The position numbers and the translations under genes are program-made. Of a stretch of DNA of 64,000 nt, positions 57,079-64,000 are shown piece after piece (the first letter of the stretch is position 1; each line of letters opens with the position of its first letter). Source of the stretch: Labilibaculum sp. DW002 (GTDB lineage: Bacteria > Bacteroidota > Bacteroidia > Bacteroidales > Marinifilaceae); NCBI RefSeq assembly GCF_029029525.1, contig NZ_JAKJSC010000002.1, positions 620,001 through 684,000 of the forward strand. The letters run 5' to 3'. The notes below the pieces were generated by a model, which saw only the letters and a list, made by a program, of their open reading frames with translations, was not told the DNA's origin and did not search any database.

Positions 57079-57993
57079 ATGAATTATCAGGATGTTTTTG
57101 TACAGGTAATTGAGAAATTAGATGGGTTTAAAGATCTAGGGAAACCGGCATCTTATATCCCAGAACTTCAAAATGTAAATTCGAATAATTTTGGAGTGCA
57201 TTTGACAACAATTGAAGATCAAAATTTTTGTTTTGGGAATTCTGATGATAAATTTTCAATACAAAGTATATCTAAAGTATTGTCATTGGTTATGGCTTAC
57301 AAAATAGAGAATGAAGATTTATGGAAACGTGTTGGTGTGGAACCATCTGGTACACCTTTTAATTCTTTGGTGCAATTGGAACACGATAAAGGAATTCCTC
57401 GAAATCCATTTATAAATGCAGGAGCTTTAGTGATTTCGGATATTCTTGTGGGGCATTTAAAAGATCCTAAACAAGAATTGCTTCAATTCGTAAGAAGGCT
57501 ATCTGGAAATCCTAAGTTAGAGTTTTGTTCACGTATAGCTGAGTCTGAAAAATCAATGGGCTATCGAAATGCTGCACTTATTAATTTAATGAAGGATTTT
57601 GGGAATATCCACAATGATATTGATGAGGTTTTAGATTTCTATTTTAACCTTTGCTCCATAGAAATGACATGTAAAGAACTTTCTAAAACTTTTCTTTTTC
57701 TTGCTTCTAATGGTAAAGATCCAATTACTAAAGAAAAATATTTGAGCACAAGTAAGTCAAAAAGAATTAATGCGGTGATGCAATTGTGTGGATTTTACGA
57801 TGAAGCAGGAGAGTTTTCTTTTAAAGTTGGCTTGCCTGGTAAGAGTGGAGTTGGAGGCGGTATTGTGGCAATTCATCCGAATAAATACAGTATTGCAGTT
57901 TGGAGTCCAAAGCTAAATGCAAAAGGAAATTCAAGCAAAGGAATGAAGTTTTTAGAGTTGTTTACCAGTGAAACAGAATCTTCTATTTTTTAA
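57079..57993 (+). CDS. glsA: Glutaminase A
   Basis: 304 residues from the ATG at 57079 (MNYQDVFVQVIEKL); the frame is open for 55 further codons upstream, but the family begins here. Catalytic Ser63 and Lys66 lie in SIQSISKVLSL, and the family motifs RNPFINAGALVISDIL, GYRNAALINLMKDFGNI and LPGKSGVGGGIVAI are all present. It hydrolyses L-glutamine to glutamate and ammonia, and belongs to the serine-dependent beta-lactamase-like glutaminases. Length agrees with E. coli GlsA. The long 5' region (56828-57078) has no gene. Confidence 0.95.
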   Translation: MNYQDVFVQVIEKLDGFKDLGKPASYIPELQNVNSNNFGVHLTTIEDQNFCFGNSDDKFSIQSISKVLSLVMAYKIENEDLWKRVGVEPSGTPFNSLVQLEHDKGIPRNPFINAGALVISDILVGHLKDPKQELLQFVRRLSGNPKLEFCSRIAESEKSMGYRNAALINLMKDFGNIHNDIDEVLDFYFNLCSIEMTCKELSKTFLFLASNGKDPITKEKYLSTSKSKRINAVMQLCGFYDEAGEFSFKVGLPGKSGVGGGIVAIHPNKYSIAVWSPKLNAKGNSSKGMKFLELFTSETESSIF

Positions 57994-58140
57994 TGAGATT
58001 ATTGGCATAATTGATGAAATACAGTCAATGATTAAATAGAATTCTTAATACCAATCTAATTTTAAAAAAAATAATATGTTGCTGAATGCCTACAAATAGG
58101 ACCTCTTGGTCTTTTATTTTAAGGGTATATATAAAATAAG

Positions 58141-58160
58141 AACAGACAGGTTTGTCTGTT
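58141..58160. promoter_or_regulatory. TetR operator A, overlapping the -33 box
   Basis: AACAGACA / TGTCTGTT, perfect 8-bp arms with 4-bp centre. Its centre holds the TTTG -33 element of the next feature, so binding would directly block the promoter. Confidence 0.75.
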
Positions 58161-58182
58161 TCGATATTTTGCCATATATTTG
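58151..58182 (+). promoter_or_regulatory. Promoter of the second TetR gene
   Basis: TTTG at 58151-58154 and TATATTTG at 58175-58182 with a 20-bp spacer, an exact Bacteroidota promoter. Confidence 0.75.
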
Positions 58183-58257
58183 AATTAGAAATAATAAATA
58201 ACAGGCCTAATTAAGAATTGAATTGGATCGGTAAAAACAAGCTAAGAAATAAGAATA

Positions 58258-58815
58258 ATGAATTTAAGTGTAAACGAAAGAATTATTGAAACTGCTTCTC
58301 GCTTATTTTATTTTGAAGGTTATAATCAAACGGGAATTAATCAAATAATACGAGAAGCAAGTGTAGCGAAGGCAAGTCTGTATCAACATTTCAGATCGAA
58401 AGAAGAAATAGCGGTAGCCTATCTTCAAAGAAGACATATTATGTGGATGGGGAAACTTTCAGAGTTTGTTGTTGCTGAAGAAAGTGGTAAGCAGAAAGTG
58501 ATTGGATGTTTTAATTATTTAGCTGATTGGCTTACCGAGGTTGGTTTTAGAGGCTGTGGCTTTCAAAATATTATTACCGATTTGCCAAAAGATCATCAGA
58601 GCATTAAGGATGAGGTTTTATCGCATAAAAATGAGTTAAGAGAATGGATACACAATCATCTTAAGGAGGATGAGAAGCTCACAAAGAAAGAAGTTGAAAA
58701 ATTAGGTGATGAAGTTTTGGTGCTAATTGAAGGTGCCATTATGCTATCTCAAATTCAACAAAGTGTGGCTCCAATTGAAGTAGCTAGGGGAGCTTGTACA
58801 AGATTGCTGTCATAA
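58258..58815 (+). CDS. TetR-family regulator (second regulon)
   Basis: 185 residues. N-terminal helix-turn-helix (about 8-50): [42 protein letters not shown]-terminal helical domain with [18 protein letters not shown], typical of the TetR_C-33/YxaF-like group that controls quinone or electrophile response genes. Two palindromes ACAGACA...TGTCTGT flank it: one over its own promoter (58141), one before the next gene (58838), so it probably represses itself and the operon. Confidence 0.9.
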   Translation: MNLSVNERIIETASRLFYFEGYNQTGINQIIREASVAKASLYQHFRSKEEIAVAYLQRRHIMWMGKLSEFVVAEESGKQKVIGCFNYLADWLTEVGFRGCGFQNIITDLPKDHQSIKDEVLSHKNELREWIHNHLKEDEKLTKKEVEKLGDEVLVLIEGAIMLSQIQQSVAPIEVARGACTRLLS

Positions 58816-58837
58816 CAGCATCTTTTTTACAAACAAA

Positions 58838-58855
58838 ACAGACAGACCTGTCTGT
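58838..58855. promoter_or_regulatory. TetR operator B, before the DUF1348 operon
   Basis: ACAGACAG / CTGTCTGT with 2-bp centre, the same half-site as operator A. It ends directly before an ATG at 58856. Confidence 0.75.
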
Positions 58856-58867
58856 ATGAAAATAAAT

Positions 58868-59278
58868 ATGATGAAAAAATTAATTCCTCCTTTTACGAAG
58901 GAGATTGCAAGAGCAAAAGTTCAAGTCGCAGAAGATGCTTGGAATAGCAAAAACCCAGAAAAGGTTTCAATGGCTTATACATCTGAATCTAAATGGAGAA
59001 ACAGGGACCAGTTTTTTATTGGAAGAGAAGCGATTGTTGATTTTCTATCTGACAAATGGGAAAAGGAACTACACTACAAATTACGAAAATATTTGTGGTC
59101 ATTCACTGACAATAGAATTTCTGTTCGCTTTGAATATGAATGGAAAGATGCAGATTCTGGGCAATGGTATAGGACACATGGAAATGAGCATTGGGAGTTT
59201 GATACTGATGGATTGATGAAAATCCGTGATATGAGTGCTAATGATGTTAAAATTAACGAGGTAGATAGGAAGTTTTAA
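58868..59278 (+). CDS. DUF1348 (NTF2-like) protein
   Basis: 136 residues from 58868; an in-frame ATG at 58856 abuts the operator and is less likely. Pattern [57 protein letters not shown] and [20 protein letters not shown] is DUF1348, with the cone-shaped NTF2/SnoaL-like fold. Known members are small enzymes or binding proteins linked to oxidative or electrophile responses. First gene of the TetR-controlled operon. Confidence 0.9.
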   Translation: MMKKLIPPFTKEIARAKVQVAEDAWNSKNPEKVSMAYTSESKWRNRDQFFIGREAIVDFLSDKWEKELHYKLRKYLWSFTDNRISVRFEYEWKDADSGQWYRTHGNEHWEFDTDGLMKIRDMSANDVKINEVDRKF

Positions 59279-59304
59279 GAATAAATCTTTAAATATAGAT
59301 AATA

Positions 59305-60285
59305 ATGAAAAATTCAATGATTAAATCAATAGCAGGAATGATGCTAGTCGCATTTGTTTCCTTTGGATCTAATTCTTTTGCCAATATGAATGGAAAAGAG
59401 AATGAAAAATCATCACACTTGAGTGGTACTTCTTACAAAACGGTAAGCGTTAACGGAACATCTGTATTTTACCGTGAAGCAGGCTCAAACGATAAACCAA
59501 CAATTGTTTTGTTGCATGGTTATCCAACTTCTTCTCATATGTTTCGAAATCTTATAACAGACTTGTCTGTACGATATCATGTATTAGCTCCAGATTATCC
59601 TGGATATGGAAAAAGTGAACAACCATCCATGGATGAATTTGAATATACTTTTGAAAATATGTCTAAGATTGTAGATGGGTTTTTACAGGAATTAAACGTT
59701 GATAAATATAGCTTTTACCTGATGGATTATGGTGCACCTATTGGATTTCGGATAGCAGCGAAATATCCAGAGCGAATTGAATCTTTAATTATTCAAAATG
59801 GGAATGCATATGAAGAAGGGCTTCGCGATTTTTGGATTCCAATTAAAAAATACTGGAATGATTATACCATTGAAAATGGAAAGGCATTGGAGGGATTTCA
59901 TTCTATTGATGGTTTAAAATGGCAATATACGCACGGTGTTCAAGATGCTTCTAAGATTAGTCCGGATAATTGGAATATTGACTTAATGCATTTGCAACGA
60001 AATGAAAACCCAGAAATTCAATTGGCTATGTTTTATGATTATCGAACGAATGTTCCTTTGTATCCACAATGGCAAGAGTATTTTAGAACTTACCAGCCAC
60101 CAACCTTAATCGTATGGGGAAAGAATGATATTATTTTTCCGGCAGATGGTGCACATCCTTACAAGCAAGATTTGAAAAACTTGGAATTTCATTTACTGAA
60201 TACTGGTCATTTTGCCTTGGAAGAAAAAGGTAAAGAGATTGCCAATTACATTTTGAAATTTTTAGATAAAAACAATATAAAGTAA
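59305..60285 (+). CDS. Exported alpha/beta hydrolase (Asp-nucleophile type)
   Basis: 326 residues with a probable signal peptide (first 26 residues, MIKSIAGMMLVAFVSFGSNSFA) then an alpha/beta-hydrolase fold: VLLHGYPTSSHMF (oxyanion region 71-74), DYPGYGKS, nucleophile Asp141 (YLMDYGAPIGF), acid region WGKNDIIF and catalytic His in NTGHFALEE. The Asp nucleophile points to haloalkane dehalogenase or epoxide hydrolase-like enzymes. Substrate unknown. Part of the TetR operon, 26 bp after DUF1348. Confidence 0.85.
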   Translation: MKNSMIKSIAGMMLVAFVSFGSNSFANMNGKENEKSSHLSGTSYKTVSVNGTSVFYREAGSNDKPTIVLLHGYPTSSHMFRNLITDLSVRYHVLAPDYPGYGKSEQPSMDEFEYTFENMSKIVDGFLQELNVDKYSFYLMDYGAPIGFRIAAKYPERIESLIIQNGNAYEEGLRDFWIPIKKYWNDYTIENGKALEGFHSIDGLKWQYTHGVQDASKISPDNWNIDLMHLQRNENPEIQLAMFYDYRTNVPLYPQWQEYFRTYQPPTLIVWGKNDIIFPADGAHPYKQDLKNLEFHLLNTGHFALEEKGKEIANYILKFLDKNNIK

Positions 60286-60292
60286 AGAAATC

Positions 60293-60712
60293 ATGAAAAC
60301 AATTAATTGGAAAAATGCCATAACAGCTGGTATAATAGGAACACTTTTATTTGATATTGTTGGATTGCTTATTACAGGAAAATGGTGGGATATTGCTGGA
60401 ATTTTAGGCGCAAAAACAGGATTGGGATTAGCTTACGGAGTTGCAGGCCATTATAGTAATGGAGTGTTATTGGCAGTTCTATTTGCAGGAATTGCTCCTT
60501 CTCTTTGGGGACCAAAATGGCTAAGGCCTATCCTTTTTGTTGTAGTAGAAACGATTGCTTTGGTGTGGTTTTTTATGCTACCATTACTTGGGGCTGGCGT
60601 AGCTGGTCTAAAAATGTCCTCAATGATGCCGATAATTACTTTAGTACGACATTTAGCTTATGCAATTCCTTTAATATTTTTAATTCAATACGAATTTAAA
60701 AAAGTAGCATAA
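60293..60712 (+). CDS. Small membrane protein of the TetR operon
   Basis: 139 residues with four membrane helices (about 10-28, 55-71, 80-103 and 117-134: AGIIGTLLFDIVGLLITG, VLLAVLFAGIAPSLWG, PILFVVVETIALVWFFMLP, YAIPLIFLIQYEF). No family named. It starts 7 bp after the hydrolase stop and is followed by a terminator, so it ends the operon. Likely a small envelope protein induced together with the hydrolase. Confidence 0.75.
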   Translation: MKTINWKNAITAGIIGTLLFDIVGLLITGKWWDIAGILGAKTGLGLAYGVAGHYSNGVLLAVLFAGIAPSLWGPKWLRPILFVVVETIALVWFFMLPLLGAGVAGLKMSSMMPIITLVRHLAYAIPLIFLIQYEFKKVA

Positions 60713-60730
60713 GGCTTAAAATAATTGGAT

Positions 60731-60759
60731 AAAAGGATGGTCAAGAAGATCATCTTTTT
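60731..60759 (+). terminator. Terminator of the TetR operon
   Basis: GATGGTC / GATCATC stem (one G:U) with AAGAA loop and T-run. Confidence 0.75.
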
Positions 60760-60850
60760 ATTTTTATGTGTGTCTTGATCTGATATTGATTTGCTTTCAA
60801 AAAGCAATTGGTTATCTTTAGAATCATTCTAAACCACGCATACAAAAACT

Positions 60851-61390
60851 ATGAACCAAATTATTGATGTAACAAAAATTGAGGATATTCTTCCAGAATA
60901 CAGACATACTCCAATTGGATTATTGCTGGAATTTCATAATTTGAACCGACCATTTGCTGAATATTCTGAGGCTCAGCTTCTCGTTGGAATGTGTATGGAT
61001 AATCGAAAACATCTACATATTCCAGAAAATTTCTCTTACATTATACGATCTGGAGGAGCTAATCTTCGTTACAGTGAATTTAAGGTGTCTTACGCAATCT
61101 CTGTTGGCGGAATTAAACACATTGCACTAATTGGACACAATAATTGTGGTATGGTTAATTTACATGCCAGAAAAGGGGAGTTTATAGATGGCTTGGTTAA
61201 TACTGCTGGATGGACCCAGGAAAGAGCCGAAGAGCATTTTGGTAATTTTGCTCCTATGTTTGAAATAGGAAATGCACTTGAATTTGTGGTTAATGAAGCA
61301 AAGAGATTGAGAGTTAAGTACCCTAAGATTGTTGTAGCTCCATTGTTTTATGATGTTGATAATAATAAACTTTATATGATAAAAGAATAA
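60851..61390 (+). CDS. Beta-carbonic anhydrase-like protein
   Basis: 179 residues with zinc-site residues Cys48-x-Asp50-x-Arg52 (GMCMDNR) and His96-x2-Cys99 (IGHNNCG), the beta-class pattern, and the hydrophobic core YAISVGGIKHIALIG. Beta-carbonic anhydrases interconvert CO2 and bicarbonate. Length is short compared with many bacterial enzymes (about 200). It ends with FYDVDNNKLYMI. Monocistronic. Confidence 0.85.
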   Translation: MNQIIDVTKIEDILPEYRHTPIGLLLEFHNLNRPFAEYSEAQLLVGMCMDNRKHLHIPENFSYIIRSGGANLRYSEFKVSYAISVGGIKHIALIGHNNCGMVNLHARKGEFIDGLVNTAGWTQERAEEHFGNFAPMFEIGNALEFVVNEAKRLRVKYPKIVVAPLFYDVDNNKLYMIKE

Positions 61391-61454
61391 GTCAATTACT
61401 TTTGTATTTTGATCTTATTTGCTAGGTTTGCTTATATCATAAAACTTTAGCAAA

Positions 61455-61898
61455 ATGAATAATTGGCGTACCGTTTTAACAACAATGCTTCCGCAAGATG
61501 CTCATATGGCAAAGGCCTATCTTGAATCATTAGGAGTAGAGGTTCTGATAAAAGATGAGTTAACTGCTCAAGTTGATAATTTTTGCTCTAATGCAATAGG
61601 AGGAGTCAAATTATTGGTTCACGAATCTAATTTTGAAAATAGTGTTCAATTATTGCGAGATGGAGGATATATTTGTGAAGCTGACTTGCAGGTAGGAAGA
61701 GATATAGAGAATATTAAAATTAGTTTAGATACAAATAAAGAAATATGCCCAAATTGTAAATCTGATAATATTGGACGTGTAAGAGAGCCAAATTACCTTA
61801 TACTAATTACCTTTTTTCTTTTAGGAATTCTTTTTCCATTGTTTAGAAGAAGCTATAAATGTTTCGATTGTGATAAAGAATGGAAATATATCCGATAA
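61455..61898 (+). CDS. DUF2007-like protein with zinc ribbon and TM
   Basis: 147 residues. N-terminal DUF2007-like domain (about 5-70, WRTVLTTMLPQDAHMAKAYL, DNFCSNAIGGVKLLVHESN), a CxxC pair (CPNCKSDNIG, about 95-104), one membrane helix (about 114-130, LILITFFLLGILFPLF) and a second CxxC (CFDCDKEW) near the C-terminus. The cysteine pairs probably bind a metal. Function unknown; the domain is common in Bacteroidota. Confidence 0.8.
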   Translation: MNNWRTVLTTMLPQDAHMAKAYLESLGVEVLIKDELTAQVDNFCSNAIGGVKLLVHESNFENSVQLLRDGGYICEADLQVGRDIENIKISLDTNKEICPNCKSDNIGRVREPNYLILITFFLLGILFPLFRRSYKCFDCDKEWKYIR

Positions 61899-61970
61899 GA
61901 AGAGCTTTAGTATTTTGATTTAAAATAATCCTGTTAATTTTGCAGTTCAATTGAAAGAGGCATCATTACT

Positions 61971-62696
61971 ATGGAATTAAAAAGACTTAATAAAGCAATT
62001 GCAGAAACAGGTTACTGTTCTAGAAGAGAAGCAGACAAGTTGATCGAAAGTGGAAGGGTAAAAGTAAACGGTACAACTGCAGGCTTGGGAGTTAAAGTTT
62101 CAAGTGAAGATGTTATAAAGGTAAAAGGAAAGACCATTACCAAGACGGTTGGAAATATTTATTTAGCTTTTAATAAGCCAATAGGAATAACCTGCACAAC
62201 CGATACTCATATTGAAGGAAATATTATTTCTTACCTTAATTATCCTGAACGAATTTTTCCAATTGGACGATTGGATAAACCTAGTGAAGGTCTTATTTTT
62301 TTAACCAATGATGGAGATATCGTGAATAAAATTCTTCGTTCACGTAACAATCACGAAAAAGAATACATTGTACGCGTAAACAAAAGGATTACTGCTGATT
62401 TCATTCGAAAAATGTCAAATGGTATTCCAATTTTAGATACCGTAACCAAAAAATGTAAAGTTTGGAAAATTAGTGACTTTACATTTAAAATAGTCCTTAC
62501 TCAAGGGCTAAATAGACAGATTCGTAGAATGTGTGAATATTTGGATTACGATGTAAGAACATTGAAACGCTTAAGGATTATGAATATTTCTTTAGGTGAT
62601 TTAAAAGTTGGTAGTTACCGTTCTTTTTCCAAAATAGAATTACAAGAGCTTCTAAATTTATGCGAAGATTCTGCTAAAACTTTTGATGAGTTGTAG
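61971..62696 (+). CDS. rluF: 23S rRNA pseudouridine synthase RluF
   Basis: 241 residues with an S4 RNA-binding domain (about 1-50, RLNKAIAETGYCSRREADKL, SGRVKVNG) and the RsuA/RluB/E/F-type catalytic domain with Asp102 in FPIGRLDKPSEGLIFLTND. The RluF-type ending QGLNRQIRRMCEYLDYDV and LKRLRIMNISL is present. It modifies U2604 region of 23S rRNA in E. coli RluF; precise target here is inferred. Confidence 0.9.
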   Translation: MELKRLNKAIAETGYCSRREADKLIESGRVKVNGTTAGLGVKVSSEDVIKVKGKTITKTVGNIYLAFNKPIGITCTTDTHIEGNIISYLNYPERIFPIGRLDKPSEGLIFLTNDGDIVNKILRSRNNHEKEYIVRVNKRITADFIRKMSNGIPILDTVTKKCKVWKISDFTFKIVLTQGLNRQIRRMCEYLDYDVRTLKRLRIMNISLGDLKVGSYRSFSKIELQELLNLCEDSAKTFDEL

Positions 62697-63030
62697 CCAG
62701 AAAATTACCTTTTTTAATTAGATCATAATTTTATGTATATTGTTAAGACGTATTCGTTTATGTCTTTATTCTTATGCTCTAAAAATTCATCTTTTATTGT
62801 TGTAAAATCCATTTTTATCTGGTTTAATTTTTAATAATGAATAAGTAAAGATGAAACTCTCTCATTTTCTGAATGTTAGATATATCTATGGTCACTTATT
62901 GATCCTTTGTCTATAAAAAACTAAACTTTAATCACTAGATTTACGTAATTAAAGTAAATAAAAGTAGCTTTCGTCAAAATACGATGGATTGATGTGATGA
63001 TGAGTTTGACACCTTTTAATGGGAGAATAC
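62697..63030. other. Gene-free region before the large secreted protein
   Basis: 334 bp, AT-rich, no open frame of note and no clear -33/-7 promoter pair. I see nothing further in it. Confidence 0.5.
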
Positions 63031-64000
63031 ATGAGAATACTTTTACGTTTGATATTGAACCTGATTTTAATAAGCTTAGCTTGTTATTCTACTATTGCAC
63101 AAATAGTACGACCAGTAAATGATACAACAATTTGTGTGGGAGAATCTGTGATTCTAGAAGCACAAGCAGGATCCTATATGTACAATTGGAGTACTGGGCA
63201 GCTTTCGTCAACAATTTCGGTAACTCCTCCGACAACTACAACCTATACTCTTCGCGTTTTTATACCAGATACTGGTATTGAGTTAATTACTAATGGAGAA
63301 TTTGAATTAGGAAATACGGGATTTTATAGTGAATATGTCTATTGTCCAGATCCTGTTCTTTCTACAGCAAATCATTCTCATAATCAGTCTTTGTGGATGG
63401 AAGGTAGATATGCTGTTGATAGTAATCCTCAGGCTTATCATGCAAATTTTTCTGCCTGTAGTGGTAATACAGGTAACCCTTCAGATAAAATGTTAATCGT
63501 AAATGGTGCACCAGATGAGAATGTCGTCGTTTGGAGCCAGACCATTACAGTAACCCCAAATCAATATTATGCTTTTTCAACTTGGGCATCCAATGTTCAT
63601 CCAACAAATCCAGCTAGACTGGAATTTATGATTGATGGAGTTTTGATGGGTGACTATATTGAACCGAGTGCAGGATTAACTTGTAATTGGGAAGAATTTT
63701 ATTCTTTATGGTATTCAGGGACAAAAACATCTATCGAAATATCAATTGTAAATAAGAATTTAATTAGAAGTGGAAATGATTATGCATTAGATGGGATTTC
63801 ATTTAATCCATTATTAGAAGTGCCTGATAGTAGGACGGTTACAGTTGTTGAACCAGCAGTTGTTGATGCAGGATCGGATATCACAATGTGTGGAAATGAT
63901 ACCGCTAATTTAAGTGCAACAGTTTCAAATACAACAGGTTTTTCGTGGTCAACTTCAGGCGATGGTACTTTTACAGATAATACGAGTGTAACTTCTTCGT
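63031..64000 (+). CDS. Large secreted surface protein, 3'-partial
   Basis: The frame is open from the ATG at 63031 to the end of the window (323 codons); another in-frame ATG lies 12 bp upstream. A signal peptide (MRILLRLILNLILISLACYS, ending STIAQ) is followed by an Ig/PKD-like domain (ICVGESVILEAQAG, YNWSTGQLSSTISV, TTYTLRVF), a lectin/CBM-like middle (LITNGEFELGNTGFYSEYVY, about residues 90-265), and another PKD-like repeat (VDAGSDITMCGNDTANLSA, FSWSTSGDGTF). This is the style of gliding-motility/T9SS-exported cell-surface proteins. A C-terminal T9SS sorting domain would be expected beyond the window. Confidence 0.8.
   Translation, partial: MRILLRLILNLILISLACYSTIAQIVRPVNDTTICVGESVILEAQAGSYMYNWSTGQLSSTISVTPPTTTTYTLRVFIPDTGIELITNGEFELGNTGFYSEYVYCPDPVLSTANHSHNQSLWMEGRYAVDSNPQAYHANFSACSGNTGNPSDKMLIVNGAPDENVVVWSQTITVTPNQYYAFSTWASNVHPTNPARLEFMIDGVLMGDYIEPSAGLTCNWEEFYSLWYSGTKTSIEISIVNKNLIRSGNDYALDGISFNPLLEVPDSRTVTVVEPAVVDAGSDITMCGNDTANLSATVSNTTGFSWSTSGDGTFTDNTSVTSS

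Noticed and set aside
59557-59570. ACAGACTTGTCTGT palindrome resembling the TetR operator
   Set aside because: It lies inside the hydrolase coding region with a shorter arm and different centre; probably chance.

Overview
The window comes from a Bacteroidota chromosome, most likely a marine member of the Bacteroidia (Marinilabiliales/Marinifilaceae-like; the rank is an inference). The DNA is AT-rich, promoters match the Bacteroidota pattern TTTG-N20-TAnnTTTG, and the gene content fits: a TonB-dependent receptor with a carboxypeptidase-regulatory domain, AsmA and A2M/PbpC envelope genes, an ECF sigma/anti-sigma pair, and a large secreted protein of the gliding/T9SS-cargo type at the right edge.

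Layout: (1) 1-3572, two tandem fused large+small subunit aconitase-superfamily hydro-lyases, separated by a degenerate repeat cluster. (2) 3675-3857, two identical tRNA-Arg(TCT) genes. (3) 3846-29756, a 25.9-kb element integrated in the 3' end of the second tRNA gene, bounded by a 13-bp direct repeat and AGTACC arm-type sites. (4) 29992-62696, host chromosome: lipoprotein/AsmA, EFR1 ferredoxin, TonB receptor, DUF1287, a TetR regulon (38.1-40.9 kb), DJ-1-like protein, sigma/anti-sigma, RhlE helicase, A2M and PbpC with a DUF559 mini-element between them, CBS membrane protein, glutaminase, a second TetR regulon (58.1-60.7 kb), carbonic anhydrase and RluF. (5) 63031-64000, the start of a large secreted protein.

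The element is the most interesting part. It has a tyrosine integrase, an S24 repressor with two operator copies, a leftward early operon (small DNA-binding and zinc-ribbon proteins, a Rep resembling the II/X-type initiators of ssDNA phages and plasmids, a serine resolvase) and an 11-kb leftward late operon. The late operon encodes a triplicated spike-like protein, an ArdC/polyvalent/RecA-like ATPase fusion, a membrane-anchored GH108 lysozyme with two overlapping small membrane proteins, three small beta-rich proteins, several single-TM proteins, and a transglutaminase-fold protein with a poly-arginine tract. I see no terminase, portal, tail, relaxase or T4SS gene. The best reading is a temperate, probably tailless and possibly membrane-containing phage of an undescribed type. 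Its right arm carries a defence cargo: HrgA-like HARE protein, a BcgI-like fused nuclease-methylase with a separate S subunit, and a HEPN-motif protein.

Working model for the element: the S24 repressor (22297) binds 17-bp repeats next to the early leftward promoter. Rep probably acts on four 27-bp repeats inside and around its own gene. Five phased 10-bp repeats sit just upstream of a late -7 element that lacks a -33 motif, so late expression may need an activator, perhaps the divergently encoded zinc-ribbon/coiled-coil protein at 16576.
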